Below are positions 45,672-55,123 of a stretch of 64,000 nucleotides of DNA, piece after piece. Position 1 is the first letter of the stretch, and each line of letters begins with the position of its first letter. The notes under the pieces were generated by a model that saw nothing but the letters and a program-made list of their open reading frames with translations, did no database searches and was not told the origin of the DNA. A program made the translations under genes and the position numbers. The stretch is from Streptomyces olivaceoviridis (GTDB lineage Bacteria > Actinomycetota > Actinomycetes > Streptomycetales > Streptomycetaceae): positions 231,364 through 295,363 of the forward strand of contig NZ_BMUI01000010.1 of the NCBI RefSeq assembly GCF_014650115.1, read 5' to 3'.

Positions 45672-48600
45672 ATGACCCCTCCGGACAGGTCCGGCCTGGA
45701 GGCGGCCCTGAGCGCCGAGGTGGACGGCGAAGTCCGCTTCGACGCGGGCAGCCGCGGCGCCTACGCCACGGACGGTTCGAACTACCGGCAGGTCCCGCTG
45801 GGCGTCGTCGTCCCCCGCACCGTCGAGGCGGGCGCCCGGGCGGTCTCGGTGTGCGCGCGCTTCGGCGCCCCCGTCCTCTCCCGGGGCGGCGGCACCAGCC
45901 TGGCCGGACAGTCCACCAACACCGCCGTGGTGATCGACTGGAGCAAGTACTGCACCGGGGTGCTCTCCGTCGACCCGGAACGGCGCACCTGCGTGGTGGA
46001 GCCCGGCATCGTCCTGGACGAACTCAACCGGCAACTCGCCCGCCACAAGCTCCAGTTCGGCCCCAAACCGTCCACCCACACCCACTGCGCGCTCGGCGGC
46101 ATGATCGGCAATAACTCCTGCGGCGCCTCCGCCCAGGCCTACGGCAAGACCGTCGACAACGTCCGGCGCCTGGAGATCCTCACCTACGACGGACAGCGCG
46201 CCTGGGTCGGCCCCACCCCGCCCGACGAGCGCGCCCGGATCACGGCCGGCGGCGGCCGGCTCGCCGAGATCTACGCGGGCCTCGACCGCATCGCCACCGA
46301 GTACCTGGCCGACATCCGCCGCGGCTACCCCAAGATCCCCCGCCGCGTCTCCGGCTACAACCTGGACTCCTTGCTGCCCGAGAACGGTTTCGACGTCGCC
46401 AAGGCGCTCGTCGGCAGCGAGGGCACGCTGGTGACCGTCCTGCGCGCCGAACTCGACCTCGTGCCCGTGCCGCCGTACCAGTCGCTGCTCGTCCTCGGCT
46501 ACGACGACATCTGCGCCGCCGCCGACGACGTCCCCCACCTGCTGGAGCACTGCTCGCCCAGCCAACTGGAGGCCCTGGACGGGCGCATGGCCCAGCTGAT
46601 GCGCGAGGAAGGCGCCTACCTGGACTCCCTCGACAACCTGCCCGAGGGCGACAGCTGGCTGATGGTGCTGTACAGCGGCGACAGCCAGGAGGACGTCGAC
46701 GCCCAGGCGCACGCGCTGCTGCGGGCCATCGGCCGCGGCGAGAAGGACGCGAACGTCGCCTTCTCCGACGACCCCGAACGCGAGCAGAAGATGCTCAAGG
46801 CCCGCGAGGCCGGCCTCGGTGTGACCGCGCGCCCGCCGGACGACCGGGAGACCTGGGAGGGCTGGGAGGACTCCGCCGTACCCCCCGAACGGCTCGGCGA
46901 CTACCTGCGCGACCTGAAGGACCTGTTCGCCGAGTTCGGCTACGACCACCCGTCCCTGTACGGGCACTTCGGGCAGGGCTGCGTGCACACCCGCATCCCC
47001 TTCGGGCTGAAGACCGCGGAGGGCGTCGCCGGCTTCCGGCGGTTCGTGGAGCGGGCCGCCGACCTCGTCGCCTCCTACGGCGGCTCGCTCTCCGGCGAGC
47101 ACGGCGACGGCCAGTCCCGGGGCGAACTGCTCACCCGGATGTTCGGGGAACGGCTGGTCACCGCGTTCGGCGAACTGAAGGCCCTCTTCGACCCCGGCAA
47201 CCGGATGAACCCCGGCAAGGTCGTGCACCCCAACCCCGTCGACGGACAGCTGCGGCTCGGCCCCACCTGGCGGCCCGCCACCCCGGAGACCCACTTCGGC
47301 TACCCCGAGGACGACCACTCCTTCAACCGCGCCGTGATGCGCTGCGTCGGCATCGGCAACTGCCGCGGCCACTCCGGCGGCGTCATGTGCCCCTCCTACC
47401 GGGCCACCATGGAGGAGGAGCACTCCACCCGCGGCCGAGCCCGGCTGCTGTTCGAGATGCTCGACGGGCACGCCGACTCCGCCGTCAAGGACGGCTGGCG
47501 CTCCACCGCCGTACGCGATGCCCTCGACCTCTGCCTGGCCTGCAAGGGCTGCAAGTCCGACTGCCCGACCGGCGTCGACATGGCCACCCTCAAGGCCGAG
47601 TTCATGTCCCACCACTACGCGGGACGGCCGCGCCCCATGGCGCACTACTCCATGGGCTGGCTGCCCCTCTGGGCCCGGCTCTCCCGGACCGCTCCGTCCC
47701 TGGTCAACTCCGCGCTGCACGCGCCCGGTCTCGCGTCCCTGGGCAAACGGCTCGCCGGGATCGACGAGGCCCGCCCGGCACCGGTGTTCGCCGCGCGGTC
47801 CTTCCTCCAGTGGTGGCGGGCCGGCGACCGGGAGGAGCCCGACCCGGCCGACCCGCGCACCGTCGTGCTGTGGCCCGACACCTTCAGCACCTACTTCCAC
47901 CCCTCCATCGCGATCTCGGCCGTACGGGTCCTGGAGGACGCCGGCTTCCGGATCGCCGTCCCGTCCAAGCCCGTGTGCTGTGGCCTCACCTGGATCTCCA
48001 CCGGCCAACTGCCCACCGCCAAGCGGGTGCTGCGCCACACCCTCGACGTGCTGCGCCCCTATCTGGACGCCGGCACCCCGGTGATCGGCCTGGAACCCTC
48101 CTGCACGGCCGTCTTCCGCGCCGACGCCCCCGAGCTGATGCCCGGCGACCAGGACGTGGAACGGCTCGCCGCCCAGACCCGCACCTTCGCCGAACAGCTC
48201 GTCCACCACGCCCCCGACGGCTGGCGGCCCCCGCGGCTCGCCCGGCAGGCCACCGTGCAGACCCACTGCCACCAGCACGCCATCATGAAGTTCGACGCCG
48301 ACCGCGAACTGATGCGCCGCGCCCACCTCGATGCCGAGGTGCTCGACGAGGGCTGCTGCGGCCTCGCCGGCAACTTCGGCTTCGAACGCGGCCACCACGA
48401 GGTGTCCATGGCCGTCGCGGAACTGGGCGTCCTGCCCGCCGTGCGCGGGGCCGCCCCGGACAGCCTCGTCCTCGCCGACGGCTTCAGCTGCCGCACCCAG
48501 ATCGAACAGGGCGGCACCGGCCGCCGCGCCCTGCACCTCGCCGAGGTCCTCGCGCTCGCCCTCGACGGCAACCTGCCCAGCGACCACCCGGAGCGGCTCG

Positions 48601-48707
48601 CCGACCGTCCCGCCGAACCGTCCCGCGCGGCCCGCTGGGCGACCACCGCCTCCCTGGCCGCCCTCTCCCTGGGCGCCGTGGCCGGACTGCGGCAACTGAG
48701 GAGGTGA
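45672..48707 (+). CDS. FAD-linked oxidase / Fe-S oxidoreductase fusion (GlcD-GlcF / YdiJ-like)
   Basis: Flavin and iron-sulfur dehydrogenase of 1011 residues, the length of E. coli YdiJ-type D-2-hydroxyacid (2-hydroxyglutarate) dehydrogenases. Seen in order: the FAD-binding-4 motif SRGGGTSLAGQSTN (about 72-86), the GEHGDGQSRGELL FAD-oxidase C-terminal motif (about 476-488), two cysteine clusters, CVGIGNC...MC (about 558-573) and CLACKGCKSDCP (about 621-632), likely for 4Fe-4S clusters, and two CCG-type domains with CCGL near 768 and 894. The C-terminus is weakly hydrophobic. The start ATG has GAGGAG 5 bases upstream. It is divergent from the marR operon and shares its control region. The substrate is probably a D-2-hydroxyacid, by family inference. 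Confidence 0.9.
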   Translation: MTPPDRSGLEAALSAEVDGEVRFDAGSRGAYATDGSNYRQVPLGVVVPRTVEAGARAVSVCARFGAPVLSRGGGTSLAGQSTNTAVVIDWSKYCTGVLSVDPERRTCVVEPGIVLDELNRQLARHKLQFGPKPSTHTHCALGGMIGNNSCGASAQAYGKTVDNVRRLEILTYDGQRAWVGPTPPDERARITAGGGRLAEIYAGLDRIATEYLADIRRGYPKIPRRVSGYNLDSLLPENGFDVAKALVGSEGTLVTVLRAELDLVPVPPYQSLLVLGYDDICAAADDVPHLLEHCSPSQLEALDGRMAQLMREEGAYLDSLDNLPEGDSWLMVLYSGDSQEDVDAQAHALLRAIGRGEKDANVAFSDDPEREQKMLKAREAGLGVTARPPDDRETWEGWEDSAVPPERLGDYLRDLKDLFAEFGYDHPSLYGHFGQGCVHTRIPFGLKTAEGVAGFRRFVERAADLVASYGGSLSGEHGDGQSRGELLTRMFGERLVTAFGELKALFDPGNRMNPGKVVHPNPVDGQLRLGPTWRPATPETHFGYPEDDHSFNRAVMRCVGIGNCRGHSGGVMCPSYRATMEEEHSTRGRARLLFEMLDGHADSAVKDGWRSTAVRDALDLCLACKGCKSDCPTGVDMATLKAEFMSHHYAGRPRPMAHYSMGWLPLWARLSRTAPSLVNSALHAPGLASLGKRLAGIDEARPAPVFAARSFLQWWRAGDREEPDPADPRTVVLWPDTFSTYFHPSIAISAVRVLEDAGFRIAVPSKPVCCGLTWISTGQLPTAKRVLRHTLDVLRPYLDAGTPVIGLEPSCTAVFRADAPELMPGDQDVERLAAQTRTFAEQLVHHAPDGWRPPRLARQATVQTHCHQHAIMKFDADRELMRRAHLDAEVLDEGCCGLAGNFGFERGHHEVSMAVAELGVLPAVRGAAPDSLVLADGFSCRTQIEQGGTGRRALHLAEVLALALDGNLPSDHPERLADRPAEPSRAARWATTASLAALSLGAVAGLRQLRR

Positions 48708-48766
48708 CCACGGACCCGCCGGCCGCCGAGGCCGTGCACACACCGCGTACGCAGGAGGAGAGGAAC

Positions 48767-49777
48767 ATGCCCCCCACCGTCGTCATCACCGGCGCCAGCG
48801 CCGGCATCGGCCGTGCCACCGCCCGCCTGTACGCCCGGCGCGGCGCCGACGTCGTCCTGGTCGCGCGCGGCGAGGGCGGCCTGGAGGCCGCGGCCGACGA
48901 GGTCGCGGCGCTCGGCGGACGGCCCCTGGTACGGCCCGCCGACGTGGCCGACCCGGCCCAGACGGAGGCCGTCGCCGAGGCCGCGGAGAAGGAGTTCGGG
49001 CCCATCGACACCTGGATCAACTGCGCCTTCGCCAGCGTCTTCGCGCCGTTCGAGGAGATCACCCCCGAGGAGTACCGGCGGATCACCGAGGTGACCTACC
49101 TCGGCTTCGTCAACGGCACCCGCTCCGCCCTCAAGCGCATGCTCCCCCGCGACCAGGGCACGATCGTGCAGGTCGGCTCAGCGCTCGGGGAACGGTCGAT
49201 CCCGCTCCAGTCGGCGTACTGCGGAGCCAAGCACGCCATCAACGGCTTCACCTCCTCCCTGCGCACGGAACTGCTGCACCGCGGCAGCAACGTCCGCGTC
49301 ACCGTCGCCCAGATGCCCGCCGTCAACACCCCCCAGTTCGAATGGGTCCGCTCCCGCCTCGCCAAGCACCCCATGCCGGTCCCGCCGATCTACCAGCCCG
49401 AGGTGGCCGCGCGGGGCGTGCTGTACGCCGCCGACCATCCGGGCCGCAAGCAGTACTACGTCGGCGCGTCCACCGTCGCCACCGTCTGGGCCAACCGGTT
49501 CGTCCCCGCGCTGCTGGACCGCTACCTGGCCCGCACCGGCTACGACTCCCAGCAGACCGACCGCATCCCGCCCGCCGGCCTGGACAACCTCTTCGAACCG
49601 GTCGACCGCGGGCCCGCCGACGACCAGGGCGCCCACGGCTCCTTCGACGACACCGCCCACGCCCGCTCCTGGCAGGAGACCCTGCTCCGGCACCCCGCCG
49701 CCACCGCCCTCGGCGCGGGCGCCGCGCTGCTCGGCACCGTACGCGGCATCCGCCGCCTGACCTCCTCCTCCGCATAG
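48767..49777 (+). CDS. Short-chain dehydrogenase/reductase with C-terminal extension
   Basis: NAD(P)-dependent SDR of 336 residues. TGASAGIG at residues 7-14 is the cofactor loop; Ser138, Tyr151 and Lys155 (in SAYCGAK) form the catalytic set. After the usual fold (about 250 residues) the protein has an extension with a YYVGASTVATVWANRFVP segment and a final hydrophobic stretch near residues 312-325. This architecture recurs in actinobacterial SDRs of unknown substrate. A strong AGGAGGAG ribosome-binding site precedes the ATG by 6 bases. It follows the Fe-S oxidoreductase by 59 bases and is probably co-transcribed with it. Confidence 0.9.
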   Translation: MPPTVVITGASAGIGRATARLYARRGADVVLVARGEGGLEAAADEVAALGGRPLVRPADVADPAQTEAVAEAAEKEFGPIDTWINCAFASVFAPFEEITPEEYRRITEVTYLGFVNGTRSALKRMLPRDQGTIVQVGSALGERSIPLQSAYCGAKHAINGFTSSLRTELLHRGSNVRVTVAQMPAVNTPQFEWVRSRLAKHPMPVPPIYQPEVAARGVLYAADHPGRKQYYVGASTVATVWANRFVPALLDRYLARTGYDSQQTDRIPPAGLDNLFEPVDRGPADDQGAHGSFDDTAHARSWQETLLRHPAATALGAGAALLGTVRGIRRLTSSSA

Positions 49778-49786
49778 GCCGACGAG

Positions 49787-50287
49787 GTGCGCCTGCTGCT
49801 CATGTCCGACACGCACCTGCCCAAGCGCGCCAAGGCGCTCCCGGAGCAGCTGCTCGCCGAACTCCCGCGCGCGGACGTGGTGTTCCACGCCGGGGACTGG
49901 GTCGACACCGCCACCCTCGACCTGCTGGAGAGCCGCAGCCGCCGGCTGGTCGGCGTGTACGGCAACAACGACGGCCCCGAGCTGCGCGCCCGGCTCCCCG
50001 AAGTGGCCCACGCCGACCTGGGCGGCCTGCGCTTCGGGGTCGTCCACGAGACCGGCCCCGCCCAGGGCCGCGAGGCCCGCTGTGCCGCCCGCTTCCCCGA
50101 CCTGGACGTCCTGGTCTTCGGGCACAGCCACATCCCCTGGGACACCACCGCCCCCGGCGGCCTGCGCCTGCTCAACCCCGGCTCCCCGACGGACCGCCGG
50201 CGCCAGCCCCACTGCACGTACCTCACGGCCACGGTCGCCGACGGAGCCCTCACCGAGGTGACCCTGCACCGGCTGCCGCGACGGTAG
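49787..50287 (+). CDS. YfcE-type metallophosphoesterase
   Basis: Calcineurin-like phosphodiesterase of 166 residues. The metal-binding motifs are all present: MSDTHLP, HAGDW, GNND and GHSHIPW, plus NPGSPTDRR near the end, the family's usual order. Length is typical of the stand-alone YfcE/MJ0936 group. A GTG start at 49787 keeps the first beta-strand (RLLLMSD). The gene begins 9 bases after the SDR stop, so it is probably in the same operon. Confidence 0.93.
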   Translation: MRLLLMSDTHLPKRAKALPEQLLAELPRADVVFHAGDWVDTATLDLLESRSRRLVGVYGNNDGPELRARLPEVAHADLGGLRFGVVHETGPAQGREARCAARFPDLDVLVFGHSHIPWDTTAPGGLRLLNPGSPTDRRRQPHCTYLTATVADGALTEVTLHRLPRR

Positions 50288-50346
50288 CCGGGGCGGTGCG
50301 CCGGTCAGCCCCAGCCGACGCTCCCCAGCTGTGGCAGGATGCGCCG

Positions 50347-50943
50347 GTGATCTCCAGCTCCGGCATACCCGCCGTCGTGCCCCCGGGCCGCCTCGCCGAG
50401 CCCGACCAGCCCGTCCTGCCGTTGGCCGATGGCCTGGAACTACGGCCCTGGCAGCTGACCGACGCCGACGCGGACGCCCTGCTCACCGCGGGGCAGGACC
50501 CGGACATCAGCAGGTGGAACCTCTTCTCCGTCGCCGACCGCGCGGAGGCCAGGGCGCGGATCGAGCGCCTGCACGCGCGCCGACGGGCCGAGACAGGGGC
50601 CATCTGGGCCATCGCCCCCCACGGCGGCGCGGCCGTGGGCCTCGCCGGGCTCAACGCCGTCGACCTCGCCGCCGGCACCGCCGAAGTCCTCTACTGGGTG
50701 CTGCCCCCGGCGCGCGGAACGGGCCTCGCCGTCCGGGCGGCGCGCCGGCTGAGCCGGTGGGCCCTGGACGACCTCGGGCTGCACCGCCTGGTCCTGTGCC
50801 ACTCCGTCGCCAATCCGGCGTCCTGCCGGGTCGCCGAGAAGGCCGGCTTCGGCTACGAGGGCACCCAGCGCAGCGCCCTGCTGCACGCCGACGGCTGGCA
50901 CGACCAGCACCTGCACGCGCGCGTGGCCGGAGACCCCGGCTAG
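50347..50943 (+). CDS. GNAT-family N-acetyltransferase with IS at its stop codon
   Basis: Acetyl-CoA-dependent transferase of 198 residues, RimJ/RimL-like: LELRPWQLTDADA near the N-terminus, R-G-T-G-L-A-V near 120, and N-P-A-S-C-R-V-A-E-K-A-G-F-G-Y as the final helix-strand signature. The GTG at 50347 is preferred; CAGGAT at 50335-50340 could be the -10 of a leaderless mRNA. The stop TAG lies inside the 8-bp target duplication of the adjacent insertion element, so the reading frame is intact but its natural downstream sequence has been replaced by the element. Confidence 0.88.
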   Translation: MISSSGIPAVVPPGRLAEPDQPVLPLADGLELRPWQLTDADADALLTAGQDPDISRWNLFSVADRAEARARIERLHARRRAETGAIWAIAPHGGAAVGLAGLNAVDLAAGTAEVLYWVLPPARGTGLAVRAARRLSRWALDDLGLHRLVLCHSVANPASCRVAEKAGFGYEGTQRSALLHADGWHDQHLHARVAGDPG

Positions 50944-50945
50944 GG
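50938..50945. repeat. Left copy of 8-bp target-site duplication (GGCTAGGG)
   Basis: GGCTAGGG directly precedes the left inverted repeat of the insertion element and is matched by an identical copy at 52427-52434. It contains the TAG stop of the acetyltransferase gene. Confidence 0.85.
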
Positions 50946-52426
50946 TCAATACTGGTGATTTAGGTTGTTTTCCGGCTTGTCGGGGTGGCTCTGGTTGGTC
51001 CGACCAGGCGGATCGGCGGGGTGTGTGGCCGTGGTGGGCTGTGGTGCTCGGATCGTTTGAGGGCCCAGTTGGACATCTTGCGTTTGATCACACGCGGGTT
51101 GGAACGCAACCGCCGTGCGGGCAGTAGCCGTTCGGTGATCTCACGCAGACTCCGGGCGATGGACCGGGCCAGCGGCGAGGGGGGAAAGCGCCGCCTGCCC
51201 GGTGACATGGCGGCGCACGATGCGAAGGGTGCGTGTGAAGGAGATCCGGTCGGGATCGTGCCCGGCGTGGAGGGCGGCCTGGTGCATCAGGTCCCGCAGC
51301 GCGTGGTGGACCAGCAAGAACGCGAAGATCTCCTGTTCGACACCCGATGGGTGCCTGGAACGCAGCACCATGCCTGGGACACCCTGGTGATTCCTGATCT
51401 CGTCCAGGGTGTTCTCGATCTCCCACCGCTGGGCATAGAGGGCGGCAAGCTCCTGGGCCGGTGCCTGCTGGGCGTCGAGGAGGGTGGTGATCAGCCGGTA
51501 GACGGTGCCGTCACCACCCCGCGGGCCGAGGGTGTACTCGATCACCCGCACCCGCTCGGGATCCGCGCGTCGGTGGTGGTCCCGCGCGGCGACGATCTCC
51601 GAGAGATAGGAGCCGTCGGCGAGGGTTTCCAGGACCGGCAGCACCACGACACTGCGGACCCGCCACAACAGGTCAGCGCCGCCCGCCTTCGCCGCCCGCC
51701 ACAGGTCCACGCCGCAAAAACCCCGGTCCGCGAGCACCAGCATGCCCTCCGTCAGCGCGGGAAGCAGCCCCTGGGCCAGATGGGCCTCGTGGACCTTGAG
51801 CGGCCCGACCTCGGCCGCGAACACGGCATGGGTGCCGCACTCGACCAGGGCCGCAACCCTCGCCTGCGGATACGCGCTGCGGCCCTGCCCACGACTGGTC
51901 CCGGGACGCCCGAAGAACCGGGCGTTCGCCGCGGTGTCCGGAACGTCGAAAACCGTGCCGTCCACCGCGACCAGCCGCCACCGCCGATACCAGGCCCCCT
52001 GCGTCCGTGCCTCCGCCACTGGCCGGCACACGCGGACGATACAGAGCCCGCAACGCCTCCGGACCGAGCCGCAACCGGGCCCGCCCGATCGCCGCCGTCG
52101 TGGGCACCCGCCAGCCACTCGCCCACCGGCCCTCACGCTCCAGCCCCTGCACCAAAAGCCGGGCCACCTCTTCATAGCCCTGCCCGAAGAACAGACACAT
52201 CGCCAGCACGAAGTAGACCACCACCCGCGCCGGCAACAACCGCCTGCGCTGCTCGACCCTGCCGCACTCGGCGACCACCTCATCGACCAGCTCCGGCGGA
52301 AACGCCCGCGTCAGCACCCCCAACGCGATCCGATCCGAGAACCGATCAACCCCCGACGACTTCATCTGACCCGGCCTTGGCACACCCCATCCAACGAGCA
52401 CAACCCACCAAAGTCACCGGTATTGC
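50946..52426 (-). mobile_element. IS4-type insertion sequence, about 1.48 kb
   Basis: The ends are 19-bp imperfect inverted repeats matching at 16 of 19 positions: CAATACTGGTGATTTAGGT at 50947-50965, and CAATACCGGTGACTTTGGT read on the minus strand from 52425. The element is flanked by the direct 8-bp duplication GGCTAGGG, in the range usual for IS4-like elements. It contains one transposase gene on the minus strand, broken by a frameshift, and about 195 bases of non-coding sequence after it. The matching duplication implies a fairly recent insertion. Confidence 0.9.
51141..52365 (-). pseudogene. IS4-family transposase, frameshifted
   Basis: DDE transposase. The N-terminal IS4 domain (SSGVDRFSDRIALGVLTRAF onwards) is read from the ATG at 52365. 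The catalytic domain is in another frame: first Asp in LVAVDGTVFD, second Asp in LADRGFCG, and the Glu in YAQRWEIENTLDE. The frame changes near 52034-52040, where GTCCGCGTG seems to carry one extra C; removing it would join ALYR to RVCRPVAEA. The catalytic residues are intact, so the copy is probably inactive only because of this shift, unless programmed frameshifting or a sequencing error is involved. Confidence 0.85.
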
Positions 52427-52434
52427 GGCTAGGG
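52427..52434. repeat. Right copy of 8-bp target-site duplication (GGCTAGGG)
   Basis: Identical to the left copy at 50938-50945, immediately outside the right inverted repeat. Confidence 0.85.
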
Positions 52435-52493
52435 CACGTGTCGAGCAGGGTCCGCGGAGAGCGCGTCCCTGAGAGCCGCCCGGGAGGCGACCC

Positions 52494-52750
52494 CCGCTCA
52501 TCCTCACCCACGGCTGGCCCGGCTCGTTCGTGGAGTTCCTCAAGGCGGTCGGCCCGCTGACGGACCCCACGGCCTACGGCGGCACCGCCCAGGACGCCTT
52601 CCACGTCGTCATCCCCTCGGTACCCGGCTTCGGCTTCTCCGACCGGCCCACCAGCACCGGCTGGACCGCCCCGCGCATCGCCGCGGCCTGGGCCACGCTC
52701 ATGGAACGCCTGGGCTACCACCACTACCTCGCCCAGGGCGGCGACTGGGG
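52494..52750 (+). pseudogene. Epoxide hydrolase remnant, N-terminal/central part
   Basis: About 86 codons of an alpha/beta-hydrolase epoxide hydrolase. PLILTHGWPGS is the oxyanion-hole HGWP motif, VIPSVPGFGFSDRP follows, and the fragment ends at GGDWG, the nucleophile elbow. Both ends are lost: a stop lies just upstream in frame, and the sequence switches abruptly to SDR sequence after 52750. The missing C-terminal end appears to survive at 53670. Confidence 0.8.
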
Positions 52751-52927
52751 GCGCCCGGCGAGGAGCAGGCCGCCGAGCTGCGGCGGCAGCTGGCGGCCAC
52801 CGTGCCGCTGGGCCGGATGGGCCGGCCGGAGGAGGTGGCGTCCGCCGTGCTGTTCCTGGCCACCGCCGAGAGCAGCTTCGTCACCGGCACCGAGCTGTAC
52901 GTCGACGGCGGCGCCAACCAGGTCTGA
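52751..52927 (+). pseudogene. SDR (FabG-like) C-terminal remnant
   Basis: The last 58 codons of a short-chain dehydrogenase, recognisable from PLGRMGRPEEVASAVLFLA and the family ending GTELYVDGGANQV with a TGA. The N-terminal cofactor and catalytic regions are missing. The join to the epoxide hydrolase fragment is direct and in a different frame. Confidence 0.85.
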
Positions 52928-52980
52928 CCCGGCCCGGCCGCGACCCGCCGGCGCGGCCGGGCCGCCACCACTGGACGCGA

Positions 52981-53639
52981 CTGGCGGCCCGCCTCCGGCT
53001 CCTTCCGGGGCGGGTCGGTCACGCCCGCCTGCGGAAGGCGTACGGTCGTCGGCTGCTGCTGGGTCTCGGCGTCAGTGACGCCGCCGCCGCTCAGCGGGCG
53101 GGCGGCGTCTACCGGCCGCCGGCCTCGGTCGACGCCTACCTGGACCGCCTCGACCAGGCCCCCGAATCGGTACCGGCCGACAAACGCCTGCCGGCGGCCA
53201 TGGGTCCCAGACTCACCGGGCTCCCCGGGCGGCGCACCGCTGGTACCCACCCCTTCATGGTCACCCCCGACTTCACGGCCACCGCCCGGGCCCTGCTCGG
53301 CCCCGGCCCCCTGCCGGCGCCCTACCAGGCCGTCGTACTGGACCACCAGACCGACCGGGCCCGCGCCACCGCCCGCCGCTTCCTCGCCCCGTTCATCGGC
53401 ATGGGCCACTACGCCGGCAGCCTGCTGCGCCAGGGTTTCAGCGCATCCGACCTCCCCGACGGGGGCAGCGACCGGCTGATCGACACGCGATCGTGGCCCG
53501 CGGCGACACCGAGGCCATCGGCGACCGCGTCCGCGCCCACCGCGACGCCGGCGCCGACCACGTCGCCCTGCACGTCATCACCGGCCGCCCCGGCCTGCCC
53601 CGCGCCGAGTGGCGCGAACTGGCCCCACTCGCACACTGA
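52981..53639 (+). pseudogene. Luciferase-like (LLM, F420-type) oxidoreductase remnant with frameshift
   Basis: Roughly the C-terminal two-thirds of an LLM-class oxidoreductase. GHARLRKAYGRRLLLGLGVSD, GAHPF-like THPFMVTPDFTATARALLGPGPL and LLRQGFSASDLPDGGSDRLID follow the family order in one frame. The end (IVARGDTEAIGDRVRAHRDAGADHV to the TGA at 53637) is in another. The shift lies near 53486, where GACACGCGATCG looks like loss of one base. The N-terminal part is missing and no start is evident. Confidence 0.8.
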
Positions 53640-53669
53640 GCCCCCCGTCAGCCGTCGGTGGGGGCGCGG

Positions 53670-53790
53670 ATGACGTACGAGAACCGCGTCCACTTCGACG
53701 ACGACGCCGCGGGCGGTCACTTCGCCGCCTCCGAACAGCCCCGGATCGTCGTGGGGGAACTGCGGGCCTGCGCCCGTCTCGTCAGGTGGG
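53670..53790 (+). pseudogene. Epoxide hydrolase remnant, C-terminal part
   Basis: The segment MTYENRVHFDDDAAGGHFAA then SEQP resembles the C-terminal end of epoxide hydrolases, where GGHFAAxEQP carries the catalytic histidine and the chain ends in a short helix. It probably belongs to the same former gene as the fragment at 52494-52750, now separated by unrelated remnants. From there to the XdhC stop (53899) I see nothing else. Confidence 0.6.
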
Positions 53791-53898
53791 TCGGGGGGCA
53801 CGCCACCTCGCGGCGCCGCGGTCCGTCGGCGGGCAGCGGACGGCGGGCCCTGCCGCAGGGCGGGCGGCATGCCGAGGGTGTGCCCCCCGACGGGACCC

Positions 53899-55005
53899 TC
53901 ACCCCACCCCCCGGGGATGGATCGCCCCTCTCGTCCCGCTCAGCGGTGACCCGGTGCCGCCCCACCTCAGGGCCACGATCTCCGCTGCCACCGACACCGC
54001 CACCTCCTCCGGCGTGCGGGCGCCGAGGTCGAGGCCGAGCGGGGAGCGCAGGCGGGACAGTTCCCGGTCGGTGAGGCCGGACTCGATCAGGCGGCGGAGC
54101 CGGTCGTCGTGGGTGCGCCGGCTGCCCATCGCCCCGATGTACGCCGCCGGCCGCCGCAGCGCCTCCCGCAGCACCGGCACGTCGAACTTCGGGTCGTGGG
54201 TCAGGACGCAGATCACCGTCCGCCCGTCGGTGTGCGTGCCGCGCAGGTACCGGTGCGGCCAGTCCACGACGACCTCCGCCCCTTCCGGGAACCGGCGGGG
54301 CGTGGCGAACACCGGCCGGGCGTCGCACACGGTGACCCGGTAGCCGAGGAAGTCCCCGATCCGGGCCACGGCGGCGGCGTAGTCGATGGCCCCGAACACC
54401 AGCATGCGCGGCGGCGGCGCGAAGGACTGGAGGAACACCGTGACCGTGTCCTCCCGGCGCTCCCCGTGCGGGCCGTAGTGCCGCAGGCCGGTCACGCCGA
54501 GGGCGAGTTCGCCGCGCGCGTCGGCGGCGACGGCCGCGTCGAGCCCCCGGGTCCCCAGGCTGCCGGCGGCGGTCCGCGGCCACACCGCGAGGATGGCCCC
54601 GCACGGCGCCGGCCCGTCGACCACGGTGGCCACGGTGACCGGCTCACCGCCCGCGACGGACGCGGCGACCGCGCCGAACGCCGGATCCCGGGCCGGGGTG
54701 ACCGGCCGTACCAGTACGGTGATCTCACCCCCGCAGGTGAGCCCGACCGCGAAGGCGTCCTCGTCGCTGTAGCCGAACGTCTCCAGTCGTGCCGCGCCGC
54801 TCTCGACGGCCTCCTGGGCCAGCTCGAACACCGCGCCCTCCACACAGCCGCCGGACACACTGCCGACGACCTCGCCGTCCGGCCCGACCGCCATCGCGGC
54901 GCCGGGCCCGCGCGGCGCGCTGCGGCTGACCGCGACGACCGTGGCCAGCCCGAACGGCACCCGGGCGGCGTACCACCGGTCCAGCACCGCGAGAATCTCA
55001 CGCAT
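53899..55005 (-). CDS. XdhC/CoxI-family protein
   Basis: Protein of 368 residues in the XdhC family, which in other bacteria helps insert or sulfurate the molybdenum cofactor of xanthine or CO dehydrogenases. It has the XdhC N-terminal domain with the SGGCVEGAVFE signature and a Rossmann-like XdhC_C domain from about residue 200 (RMLVFGAIDYAAAVARIG), with GAMGSRRTHDDR near 300. The ATG at 55005 has GAGGAG about 6 bases upstream on the minus strand. No molybdoenzyme genes are nearby, so its partner is elsewhere. It is divergent from the ribosomal-protection gene. Confidence 0.92.
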   Translation of the reverse strand: MREILAVLDRWYAARVPFGLATVVAVSRSAPRGPGAAMAVGPDGEVVGSVSGGCVEGAVFELAQEAVESGAARLETFGYSDEDAFAVGLTCGGEITVLVRPVTPARDPAFGAVAASVAGGEPVTVATVVDGPAPCGAILAVWPRTAAGSLGTRGLDAAVAADARGELALGVTGLRHYGPHGERREDTVTVFLQSFAPPPRMLVFGAIDYAAAVARIGDFLGYRVTVCDARPVFATPRRFPEGAEVVVDWPHRYLRGTHTDGRTVICVLTHDPKFDVPVLREALRRPAAYIGAMGSRRTHDDRLRRLIESGLTDRELSRLRSPLGLDLGARTPEEVAVSVAAEIVALRWGGTGSPLSGTRGAIHPRGVG

Positions 55006-55123
55006 CGTCCGCTCCTCGGCTCGCACCTGGCACGGCATCTGGTTGAACGTTAATCCGTTGGCGGCGCGGCGGCCGTTCTGCTGCACTGCACCGGTCGAGT
55101 TCCCGAGAGAACCAGGAGCGATC

